From contig JAAPAO010000030.1 in the NCBI GenBank assembly GCA_013115145.1, positions 58,870 through 122,869 of the forward strand: a stretch of 64,000 nt of DNA. Reading direction: 5' to 3'. The notes under the pieces were generated by a model, which was given only the letters and a program-made list of their open reading frames with translations, was not told where the DNA came from and did no database searches. This document shows, piece by piece, positions 1-10,079 of the stretch. The DNA is from Perkinsus chesapeaki (lineage: Eukaryota; Perkinsozoa; Perkinsida; Perkinsidae). The position numbers were made by a program, and so were the translations under genes. The first letter of the stretch is position 1; each line of letters starts with the position of its first letter.

Positions 1-2798
1 CCTTCAGAACCGTCTTGATCGGCGTCGGTGATGTAATCCCTTCTGTTTTACACGATGCTTCCCATGACGGCGTAGACGTTGCAGTGAAGCCGCCCGAATA
101 GTGGGATGCATCCCGACCATCAGGCGAGCCAATACCGTGGATAACCATGTCCATCTTGGCGCTTCGTGTCTTCGAAAACCCTTCGTGCAACTCCGGAAAT
201 TTCGCCACCAGTTTCTTCGCCACCCGATAGTTTCTTCCAGCGGTTGAGTTGCTGTTGTCGTTGCTACCTCCAGCGGCAGACTTGTTCCTCAGCATCGTGT
301 GTATAAAAGGCTTTAGGCTTTTAACGAGATCACCAAACTCTGGCAAGCCACGGTTCTTAGTGACTATCAGCAGTTTTTGGAGGACATAGTTGCCATACGT
401 ATCCCACAGAAGTTCTTCAATCCTTCTGCCCGACAAAAGGTCCTTCGCAAGGTTGCGAGCAAAGGTCGATGGGCCACGAACAAGAAGAAGCTCGACGCAG
501 TTAGAAGAGTACTTGTCTTTGGATAAAGTGATGATGGAGCGGGACAGGACTCGGGACACCTCCCCAAGGGCTTTGCAACCTGCTGTGCTACCCGACACTG
601 CTGGACTCTGAAGGATGTGCTGCACAGCATAGTTACCGTACTGATGCCTGGACATGGAGACAAAATCGGCGACAAAGATCTGAAAGCAACGGCACCAAGA
701 ACAGCGCACATCGCTCGATCTATCTTACCTCCAATAGCCTTGTTGTATGACGGCCGACAATGACAGGATGCTCCGTCCAACCAGAGCCATTGGGGTAGTG
801 CTGCTGCATGTCTGGGTCTGCCTCAACCTAATAGGTGTGATGCTCAATCTATCCTCACCCATGGCCATACCCTATCGATTGCCGGACATCTCTCTATAAC
901 TTTCTTCGCTGTGATGACGCCCCACTGTGAACAGCTAATATCAATAAAACGGTCCAAAAGGCATTCGAGGAGCCATCCACTTTGAGCCATGACATCCAGG
1001 ATCTGGAACACGCAACTCGGGAATGAACCAGCGTCACAGCGACTTGCCTTGAGAAGGACGTAGCATCCGTTGGAATCTACTGCGAGCTCTCGGCAACAGA
1101 CGCGGATCGCACCGAGGAGCGGTAGTTGATTCGATCCACCATACCGGACATTAGCCTCGCTGATGAGCTTTTGCACAACTCGTGTACCATGCGGATGAAC
1201 ACACAAATCAAACAGAGCACGGCCCTTGAGGATCTGGGTGTTGAGGAGTTGCTCGAACGTTGCCATATCGCTGACTTCTAGTACTGCTTGTGAGACGTAA
1301 TTGCCGATCGAATGGAACGACAGAGGCAGGAAGGCTGGCACTAGTCGGTCCACCACGCGGGACACCTGAGCAGCATCATAGGCACATCGAAGCTCCCAGA
1401 ATAGCAGCGACGGTGGTACCTTACCTGGGAAGCATTGCGGAACTCAGCTCGAAGGGCATCTTGAAGGTAGAGAGATGTCACGTGATCTTCAGCATAGGAT
1501 CGAACCTCTTCGTCCGTCAGGGCCAAGAAGTCATCGAAGGGGAACTGCCCACCACTTTCAACCTTCAGCTTGTCATAGCATTCGGAATCTTTCTCATGAG
1601 GAGCAGGATGATAATCAACCGGTAAAGTAGCACCCAGCGGAAGCCTCGGGAGGCCAAGTCTTGCCGAGCCAGGTTGTTGTTGGTGGTGGGGTGGTGGTGG
1701 TACGTATTGATGAGCGGAGAGATAGGAAGGAGCTGGTGTCTCATAGACCAATGGATTCATGGTCGGGGAGAGGGATACTTGGTTAACATCAGAGGAGGAA
1801 TTGGATGTAAGATATACGTTCTCATTGTTGTTGTTGTTGTCATGCGGAGGTGGTGGTGGATATCCTGCACTAGTAGAGTAAGATACCACAGGAGAAGGCA
1901 TATGGGAGCGAGGTGAAGACCAAGGGTCAAAGTAGTCCGGGGGAGGTGGAGGAGGAGAATAGGCGTTGGAGCTAAGAATATGACAGTTTCTTTAAAAGCT
2001 GCTGATCCTTCCTTACCCAGGTGCCCAGGCCTGACTACAGGAGTAGTCCTCAGATTGTTCCCACCACTCAGGCATGCTGCTCTCCTCCATTGGACTTGCC
2101 CCTTGTTGATGGTGTACAGCCCCAAATGGGGATAAGGAGGAGTCACCATACAGAGAATGAGGCATGCTAGGTCCTCCGCTGACCGGACCTGGATACGCCT
2201 GTAGGGGTGCTGCCATCTCCACCAGACCTAACACCACATAGCTGAGATGATGCTACTTCTGCGGATAAGCTTACGCATGTCGGTGCTTGCTGGACCACAT
2301 TGCTCAGGCAGCCAGTGCTGCTGAGAGGGTCGACGGTCCCACCATTGATAAGGCGGTGGTGGTGGTGGTGGACATTCAAAGCGATACCCAGACACCATCT
2401 GCCCGCCACAGCCACTGGTGCTGCGAGGGGAACCGTTGGGGGGCAGTGGGGGAGGCGGCGGAGGAGGAGCTATCACCGATTGCTGTTGGTGGTGATGGTC
2501 ATATTCACGACCACCACTGGGGAGCATGATGCCAACACCAGTGCCTCCTCCTTGCGGGACGGCGATCTGTCGATGAATACTGTAACGGTTGCGAAGGCAT
2601 GCAATATCCTACCCCAGGCGGAGGGGAAGGTGGTGGGCTCGGTATCCACCTGTGGCTTGTCTCATGTGGTGGCTGTGGTATCATACCGTAATGCGTCTGT
2701 GGAGGGATGGACGATGTTGAGGAGGAGGTCCGAGGGTCAGGCCCTTCCATCCCAGAAGCTGATGAGGTCAGAAAACAGTCACGTGGCGAATTCGCCAT
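1..2798 (-). CDS. Pumilio/PUF-family RNA-binding protein (3' end outside window)
   Basis: Sequence-specific RNA-binding protein that normally binds mRNA 3' UTRs to control translation and decay. The first in-frame ATG is at 2798. The first ~300 residues are rich in Pro, Gln, His and Asn. PUF repeats follow, each with the usual aromatic/Gly/Tyr core: HSIGNYVSQAVLE, HPHGTRVVQKLI, DSNGCYVLLKA, SQWGVITAKKVIE, HQYGNYAVQHILQ, KYSSNCVELLL and DTYGNYVLQKLL. Introns inferred from frame joins: 2567-2612, 2228-2274, 1972-2016, 1366-1424, 828-858 (only 31 nt) and 680-728. After the last repeat the frame stays open to base 1 through a Ser/Thr-rich tail, so the stop codon lies outside the window. At least seven repeats are visible; classical PUF domains have eight. 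Family call is secure; the start is less certain because the frame upstream offers only GTG before a stop. Confidence 0.9.
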
Positions 2799-2940
2799 TA
2801 AATCAAAATTATCCGTGTAGGGCACGGAGAATGGACAACTCAACAGCTGGGAGATACGCTCCTCCACCCCCCCCGATGAATCCTGTTAATTGACTATAAA
2901 ACGAAAGAAAGGGGTCAGAGGGAAACCATTGGTAATAATA

Positions 2941-3438
2941 TCAATCCTTGCCATCATCGAAGTTCTCAGGTTTATCAGGCCCGAACATACACAAGTGGCC
3001 GAGACCGCGGCCCTCCATGTCCTCGACTAAGCAAGCACGATACTCTTCAAAGTACTCATCACACGATAAGGCAAGATCTCCTCGAAGGAAGGCATGTCGA
3101 TACCTGAGACGGGGCAATTACTTTAGTGCCCCCACGGAGGGTAGCTCCCTACCAGTTGTTGAAGCACTGATCGTATCGATCCTTCAAATGCTTACAGGAC
3201 TCTATGGCTTGCTTGTGAGCGTCTGCCACTTGTCGGCCATCCTACAACACAATTTCCCGCTGTCCCTTCCCTACCAGCCTACGTTGGGATCGACATCTGC
3301 CTTCTGCGCTGCTGCTGCCGTCGATGATGATGACGACGACGACGCTGCAGGTGTATCCGATGCCTTTGAGCTGGCATCGCCAGACCCATCTTCAGTTTTG
3401 TTGTCATCCTTCTTTCCGCCGCCCCACAACCAACCCAT
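2941..3438 (-). CDS. TRIAP1/Mdm35-like twin CX9C protein
   Basis: Small mitochondrial intermembrane-space protein; family members partner PRELI/Ups lipid-transfer proteins that move phosphatidic acid or phosphatidylserine. Starts at ATG 3438 (MGWLWGGGKKDD...). Two introns, 3242-3282 (41 nt) and 3104-3152 (49 nt), join three exons into ~135 residues. The N-terminal part is Ser/Ala/Asp-rich. The C-terminal part has two CX9C motifs: CKHLKDRYDQC followed by FNNWYRHAFLRGD, then CDEYFEEYRACL. This is the Mdm35/TRIAP1 pattern, including the conserved FN-W-F-G stretch between the motifs. Stop at 2941, about 140 bp upstream of the Pumilio start. The N-terminal extension is longer than in yeast or human members. 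No simple ORF covers the gene because the exons are short. Confidence 0.85.
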
Positions 3439-3580
3439 AGTGGTAAAATAGTCAACTGATCCTCAACAATACTACTTCAGTAACCGTACAAACAACCAAC
3501 TGAACCCAACTAAACTTGCAGAGGATCTGCTGGTCAGGAAGAAAAAAGAACACTAAGCAAATATTTCGATGTTAAAAACG

Positions 3581-6500
3581 CTATGAAGAGTTCAACAATT
3601 CAGCAGCAGCAGCAGCAGTGCAGGTAGAGTACTTCATCCGTCTGGTGAAACCGTCAAATTCCTCTCGACACCGTGCCACCACTCCTCGAAGACGAGCTCG
3701 CTGGGCAACAAGAATGGCATTCTGGCAATGAGCCCCGCCGCCGCCGCCTTCGCCATGAGGATGCCCGCCACTCCGGGTCAATGCCGCTATGTAATGGCCT
3801 GTCATCAGGACCGACTCCAACAGTATCAAAAGCTCCTCTATCTCCTCTTGTGGTGGCGTGGCGAAGCACTCCAGATCGCCTATCGCTCGGGTAAGCTCGG
3901 CCAGAGCCAGGGCGTAGGCCTCTGCCTTGGTGACGTCCATACGGGAGATCCTCTCAGCAATGCCAACGGCAATGTGGGCGCTGGTGAGTAGCCTGCGTTG
4001 AGTATCAATCAATGAATCGGTGGCAGAGGTGCCTGGGGGCGGGATCGAACCTGGGTCACCATCCTCAGAATCTTTGACCCACTCCCATACAGTTGATAGC
4101 CACGAGCCCGTTGTGTTGCCGCTGTCTCCTGCACTCGCCAGTATAGCACTGCTGTTGACCGCACTAAATGCCACAGGCTCTGCCGCCACCTCCGCCGAGG
4201 CCACCGATGAAGGGACGCTCGGAAGGTCATCGTCCCGACTAGAATGACCGGTGCGGTGGCTTTGAGGCCGAGTAAGACCGGAGTCCTCCTGCCGCCCATC
4301 AATGACGACTAGTCGAGGGGACCGGCGACCACTGGATGCTGACGAAGATACGCTGCTACCAACAGAGTCACGGGACCTTGAGAACACGCCTGGGGTCTCC
4401 ATCCGGCATTCCGTATTCAAGGGTCCTGGCATACGCCGCTCCTCACAGTGATTCTGGCCCAATGAGATGGCCGTCCGTGGTTCGGGGTGCACTGTGTGGC
4501 TCTGAGGGGCATTAACAGCCTGTTGGGCAAAGGAGAGCAGTTTGCTGCCAACACCAGCAAGATACTCAGCACTGGCTAAAGCGGCTGCCTCAACACCAGA
4601 TGAGAATCCGTCCTCCAGTTCTGCCCAGGTATCCGTCGGAGGAGTGCCTATCATATACTCCTCTACCCCATACCATACTTCACCACCCCCATCCGTGCCT
4701 CGACTCACTGCCACCGCTTGCGTAAGAGTGGGAGGAGGAGGCTCGGCGGCGATCGAGTAGTGCTGATGGGATGTAGGGTTCGTAGGAGTGAAATGATGAA
4801 GCTGCCCTTCAGTGTGTAATGAGGTAGAGCTGCTTGCATGCTGGTCAATGGGCTCCCGGATGTATGTCCCCTCCACCAAGACAGCCGCAGCAGCTAGCTC
4901 ACCCCCAATAGGAGGAGGAGGGGTACCACAGCGTCGGTCTGGGTACCAGTCTCGAGTTACTTCCGAGCTCCCAGGAACTACCTCGACATCAGACTCGACA
5001 GTTACACTACTATTTGACCCTTCAGCCTTGGATGTCTCCTCCTCCTCAGCCATCGGTACCTCCTCCTCAGCCATCGGTACCTCTTCCTCCTCAGCCATCG
5101 GTACCTCCTCCTCCTCAGCCATCGGTACCTCCTCCTCCTCAGCCATCGGTACCTCCTCCTTCTCCTCAGCCATCGGTACCTCCTCATCCTTCTCCTCAGC
5201 CATCGGTACCTCCTCCTCATCCTCAGCCATCGGTACCTCCTCCTCCTTCTCCTCAGCCATCGGTACCTCCTCCTCCTTCTCCTCAGCCATCGGTACCTCC
5301 TCCTCCTCCTCCTCAGCTATCGGTACCTCCTCCTTCTCCTCAGCCATCGGTACCTCCTCCTCCTTCTCCTCAGCCATCGGTACCTCCTCCTGCTCCTCCT
5401 CCTCAGCTATCGGTACCTCCTCCTTCTCCTCAGCCATCGGTACTTCCTCCTCCTCCCCCCCAGCCATCGGTAACTCCTTCTCGGTGTTCTCCACACCCTC
5501 AGTCATCTGCATGGTCGGTACTTGGTCTATCGAACAGATTGGACCTTCAGTCGCTGCATCGGAGGAGCCAATTCCATCGTCTGGGCATGAGGCCTCCAAA
5601 TCGATAAGGTATGGTTCGTCGATATCCTCTGAAGCTTGTCCGCGGCCACCATGAGGGCGGCTGCGGCCATCACCCTCCTCACCTGCTGCCAGCCCCAGCA
5701 GCATGGTGGTGAACTCCTTCCTTATTATCGGCCCTATAGCGCTATCTGCCGTAATGAAGGTTGGTGAGCCCACCAGAGGACAATGAGCGAACCAGCCACA
5801 AGTCTCCAGACAGAGCCCAGCCATGAGCAGCTCCATCACCCCCATCTCGTCCGCCGTCCGGTCAACGCCGAATACGGCTACATAGACGGGAAGCTTACAG
5901 CCCTCGACACAGCGGCAGGCGAAGCTCGCTAAAGGCTCTTGAGGCATTGCACCCAGGGTCTCCGAGTGTAGGAGAAGGAGTAAGCCAGCATCCCTTCCTG
6001 GCTGCGGGTAGACACTGTCCAAGTCGAAGATGGTCGATTGATGAGCAGCAGCAGCAGGAGTATATGGTGACGCTTCTATGGTGGCAATAAGCTCACGTAT
6101 GTTGATGAGGCCCAGCTTTGGGTACTTGAGCACACCTTCAGGAGGAGAACTCAATCTAACCTCGACTGACGAAGATACCAACAAGGCCTCGGGTAAATGC
6201 AATGGAAGAGTGGCCAGAAACTGTCGAAAGGACGTGGAAAGGATCGTGCCTGATCCACACGGTACCCACCATGGCCGCTCAGAGGAATACTACCATATTT
6301 CGCCCGAATCTCCGACGCTAGGGAGTCGTCATCGCTACCAAGTGTAGCGAGGCCTCCATGGGCAGCAAGACGAGCTGTCCTCTCTCTGACCAGCTCAGCC
6401 AGACGCTGCCGACGCTCTTGTTTTGAAAGGACCGACAACCGCAGCCAATTGGCACCTAGGTCAGGGCACTAGGTGGTGGTAATCCGAGTAGCAAGCTACC

Positions 6501-6644
6501 GTTTTCGCACTCCCTAAGAACCTGTTCCCTTATCTCGGCCTCCATCTCCTCCCTGGTGCATAGCGGGGCTCTTAAGCGCGGATTGGCACTGTCAATGTAC
6601 AGGAGCAGTCGATCGCCACATGCCGGAGGAGGCACGGCCATCAA
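3581..6644 (-). CDS. Unrecognised large acidic protein with VPMAEE repeat tract
   Basis: A long open exon (3581 to about 6200) is preceded by two small exons. Exon 1 starts at ATG 6644 (MMAVPPPACGD). A 44-nt intron with donor after ECENG gives ...ENGANWLRLSVLSKQERRQ, a charged helix. The next junction, between about 6130 and 6300, is not settled: several donor/acceptor pairs keep the frame. The main exon has an N-terminal globular-looking part (residues ~1-200 of the exon, including CRCVEGCKLPVYVAVFGVD), an acidic repeat tract, a Ser/Pro-rich middle, and a helical C-terminal part near AEAYALALAELTRAIGDLE that looks faintly like an MIT-type helical hairpin, though this is weak. No catalytic motif is visible. 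I do not recognise the family. Total length is about 970-1000 residues. Confidence 0.75.
5030..5490 (-). repeat. Tandem coding repeat, (E)EEVPMAEE(K) units
   Basis: About 20 imperfect units of 18-33 bp built on a constant core, read on the plus strand as cctcagccatcggtacctcc, with a variable number of cct/ctt triplets between cores. On the coding strand this gives VPMAEE or VPIAEE plus one to six Glu/Lys residues. Unit length changes in steps of three, so the frame is kept, which points to selection on the coding frame. The antisense strand is open in two frames over the same stretch, as expected from such a composition. Confidence 0.9.
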
Positions 6645-6892
6645 GAGAAAACTGAGAGGGATTGACGGTGGGATGTGACCAACATCTCAACATAAGACGA
6701 TATAAAGAAAAGGATCTATTAGTGAGAGTGGTTATTTAAGCCGAAGCTGAGTAACTGTTCATTCGGGACCAACTAAAAGCCTTCAGAGGCGGAACATCTT
6801 AGAGCCGCCATGGAAGACTTCATCGTGGGGAAGGCGCCGGTGAGGGTGATCACGGCAGCAATAAGCGCTCCGTATGCGGAGACCGATAGCTA

Positions 6893-8139
6893 CTACCAAT
6901 GGTGGCCCTCGGAGACACTTTCCTTTCGGCAGGGGAGGCTACCAGTGGTGCGGATAGGGGTACTAGGCTCGGAGATACCTGAAGAGTTAGTAGTCAACGG
7001 CCAGGGTAGGCTATAACTCACTCTTTGCTTGGTGTCCAGCCCACATGGCAGACGTAATGCTTGGTCATACACCAGCTGACCATAAACAAGCAGGACAAAG
7101 CCTACAGCTTGTATCCAGGAGTATTGGGTTAGAGGCTCACCAAGACCGTACTGTGGAATAGCATAGTACCTAACAACAGAAGAAGCATGCCCTGCCTCCT
7201 CCGACCTGCTGTGTCTTACATAAGAACCGATACCAGCCATATAACAATGGTCCTGGAAGCATCCAGGAAGGTATGATGGATAGCCGAGGCTTCTGCTGTG
7301 ACCATCACACCACAAATATTAAAGACCAAGATCGATACCACAAATGCCAGAGTGCTGGCTACAAGCATAGGAGAGTTTCCTAGCATCACAAAGGAGTCCT
7401 CAGTGTTCTCCATTACGTGGCCAGTGTCCGAGCCCGGTAAATGCTGCAATGCCGGTACAAACACCAGACACATGAGCAAGGTACCCCAGAACCCTTCGAG
7501 GCCCACAAGGGCCATGGGCGCAACGTCATTTGGGGGCTTTAATAAGAACTCCTCAAGGACGTACTGGGCAGCACATACGACTTGGCCGGCTACTATGATA
7601 AAGATGCCCAGAAGCATCAACGGTAGACTGACAACTTGTGTCTGCTGTTCCCTCGATGACAGCGAAGATACTCCAACTAATATTAAAGCTACCAAACATA
7701 GGAACACCCCAACCCAATGGTGACGGTACATTTTGCGGCCAAGGAAAAGTACAGAGAAGAGGGCCGAAAAAAGGAGTATACTTCCTTTCAACATTTGATA
7801 TACAGACACCGGGGTGTAGACCAGACCGATTGCCTGGAGAGATGAGCCAAGGAGATCGAAAGTGGACGGGATGCATACGGTAAACCACATCCTCAGACCA
7901 ATCGTGGATCTTTGCGGCCGGTCTGCGTCCGTTTTATTTCCCCTCCCTACGCAGTAGTACAAAGGCAGGGCCAACAGCATGGCAACAAACATGACCAAAC
8001 TCATAAACCAGGGCTTTTGAAAAAAGTGTTCGGTGCCTCCAAGCCCTACAGCCTGGCTCTGAAACATGAGTTTCTCTATGATAGAGTTCGCAGAGCCAGC
8101 AATCAAGCCAATGCCGAAGATAGAGGAAAAGGACACCAT
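6893..8139 (-). CDS. SLC35F6-like drug/metabolite transporter, copy A
   Basis: Multi-pass membrane protein of the DMT superfamily, closest in recalled motifs to SLC35F6. Starts at ATG 8139. The first exon (307 codons) carries about nine hydrophobic helices. Hallmarks are VYTPVSVYQMLKGSILLFSA, VLEEFLLKPP, GLEGFWGTLLM and SRTIVIWLVS, matching human SFQMLRGAVIIFTGLFS, VLEEKFV, GTEGLFG and LRTVVIWALS. One intron, 7170-7219 (50 nt), splits the Met codon of VSVLM|YYAIPQYG. The second exon adds the last helix (SWIQAVGFVLLVYGQLVYDQ) and a ~60-residue cytosolic tail ending at 6893. Substrate unknown; human SLC35F6 is lysosomal/mitochondrial. It is the direct neighbour and paralogue of the next gene, same strand, with 271 bp between this start and that gene's stop. 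Confidence 0.88.
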
Positions 8140-8175
8140 AGCTGTGGAGGAAAAGATAAACCTCTATCTCCCCTC

Positions 8176-8183
8176 TATAAATA
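8176..8183 (-). promoter_or_regulatory. TATA-like element upstream of SLC35F6-like copy A
   Basis: A TATAAATA/TATTTATA sequence lies 37 nt upstream of the copy A start codon. The 12-mer ctctataaataa containing it recurs at 9807-9818, upstream of copy B. Spacing to the transcription start is unknown, so the promoter role is only a guess. Confidence 0.25.
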
Positions 8184-8410
8184 ACACAACACCACCTTCA
8201 ACTTGGCAAAGCTTAGTGCAAGCCTGAATGTAGAAAATTCGATTTGCCGTCTACCAACAAACAGTGTGAAACACTTCGTGACGGCAAGACTGATCCCCAG
8301 CTTCGGAACAACTGCTTTACGAGATTACGCTCACACTAGAAAAAAGCCAATATATAAATTCTACTAAGAACAGTCTGATTATAATGCTAGGAAGAGCTGC
8401 AAGCTCTTCA

Positions 8411-9605
8411 TTATCTACCACGGTTGCTATTGCTCGGTGATATGGGATCCTCTAGATCCTCTCTACTGCTCTGGCAGTTCTTACTGATGATCTCTACTTG
8501 AGGTCTCTCATTATTGAAGCAAGCCGAGTAGAATGGTATAGAGACAATACCATCATAAACCAGTTGACCATATACCAATACGATAAAGCCAAATGCCTGT
8601 ATTAGAGAGTACCAACTTAGAGCCTCACCTAGGTGGTGGTCTGAGCTTGTGTAGTACCTAGAATGAAATGAAGCAAATGGATAGATGGTGCTAGTATTAC
8701 ATTAGAACCGACAAAGCCCATACAGAGACAGTTCTGGTGACTTCTAGGAAAGACCGATGAACCGAGGATGCATGTGCTGTCACCAATGCAGCGCTTACCT
8801 TATATATAAAGAAAGCTACCAATAGACCAACACATAGAGCCATTATAAGCCCAGAGTTGTGCAGCATCTCGAAGGTATCCATAGTGTTCTCCATCACACC
8901 ACCAGCATCACTACCAGGTATGTGCTGCAGCAATGGGAGAATAAACGACACAAGAAGTAATGTCCCCCAGAACCCTTCCACACCAATCATCACCAATGGT
9001 GAGAGTGTGTGAGGCGGTTTGAGAAGATACTCTTCTATAACGAACTGAGAACCCCTGATAAGCTGTGCTGCCAAGACTAGGCCCAGGCCTAAGGCTATCT
9101 CCGCAGACCCAACTCTACCAGGTTCCCTTTTGGACAGTATGTGAGATATGCCTACTGGAATCAAAGCAAAGACACAGAGGCATAGACCGATCCAATTGCT
9201 GTCCGAGAACTTCTTGCGCAGAAAGATTCTTCTAAATAAAGCGGAAAAAATTAGCACACTTCCTTTGAGGATTTGGAATATAGAGACCGGCGTATATACC
9301 AGAGCAATGTTCTGTAGGCCTGATCCAGTAAGCTCACATACAGCGGGTATTGCAACCATAAAGACTAACTTGATCGGGATAGGTTTGGCAGCTTTACGAT
9401 AGGATTTGAAACACATAAGGATACCATGAGCCACAGAAGATATGAGCATGCCCAAGAAAGTTATTGTGGTAACAAAACCGGGCTTGAGGAATAGATGGGA
9501 AGTCATAATGCCTGTAGCTGATGACTGGTAGAGTGTCTTCATTATCGTATATGTTGCCGTACCCGATAGTATCCCTATAATAAAGTAGAGTAAATAACGT
9601 GACAT
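8411..9605 (-). CDS. SLC35F6-like drug/metabolite transporter, copy B
   Basis: Tandem paralogue of the preceding transporter. The open frame extends upstream to ATG 9728, but the family alignment begins at ATG 9605 (MSRYLLYFIIGILSGTATY), which I take as the start. Shared signatures are VYTPVSIFQILKGSVLIFSA, VIEEYLLKPP, GVEGFWGTLL, QHIPGSDAGGVMENT and TRTVSVWALS. A single intron, 8658-8700 (43 nt), is at exactly the same place and phase as in copy A (VLM|YY). The final exon encodes WYSLIQAFGFIVLVYGQLVYD and a divergent Ser/Asn-rich tail ending at 8411. The pair is diverged well beyond near-identity, so the duplication is not recent. Substrate unknown. Confidence 0.87.
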
Positions 9606-10079
9606 TTTATAAAGAGTATAATGGTGACGGGGAGTATATATAACCCTACAAGAGGCAGCATGACGCACACCAAATAACCTCTGAAGAATCCTGACCGTAA
9701 ATGTACCCGATGGCCAAAGCCTGGCCATCCTAAAACCTCCAACACGTCATAGAAGTTGTAGTAAAATTGCTGGTGTTTGGCCTTCTTAATAACACGGGTC
9801 CCTCACTCTATAAATAAACCCTTTTAATATGAGAAGTACAACTGGTGAGACTAGCAAGAGATATAAAAGGCAAGTCTGTCCATATTCACGGACTGGTAGA
9901 TATCACGTCGGATGAACGTCCCGAATTACGTCACATCGCACGCGTACGCACAAGGTAGCGCGCGCCCAGAAGTATATAATCCTGCGCTGTTGGTGGTCGT
10001 GGTGGAGTTGAGTGTGTTACAAAATTGTTGTAGTTGCGGAGGGTACTCCACTCTCACTACCGCCCTCTTTATTAAAGGT
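9606..10079. other. Intergenic region between divergent genes
   Basis: Separates the minus-strand transporter from the plus-strand auxilin-like gene, so it should hold two outward promoters. It contains ctctataaataa at 9807-9818, agatataaaag near 9860 and agtatataat near 9970, all TATA-like on the plus strand. An open frame continues upstream of 10080 to ATG 9912 without obvious protein character. Confidence 0.4.

Noticed and set aside
4035-4060. Another B-box-like gggatcgaacctgggtc (reverse strand ggttcgatccc)
   Set aside because: Inside the large acidic-protein exon, no A box at tRNA spacing, stems do not pair.
4812-5654. Long plus-strand frames (Ser/Ile/Gly-rich and Pro/Gln/Ser/Val-rich) opposite the acidic repeat
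   Set aside because: They are produced by the triplet composition of the VPMAEE repeat on the coding strand; the minus-strand frame is longer, has non-repetitive flanks and splices to upstream exons.
7298-7723. Plus-strand 141-codon frame opposite the SLC35F6-like gene
   Set aside because: Antisense shadow of a clear multi-pass transporter.
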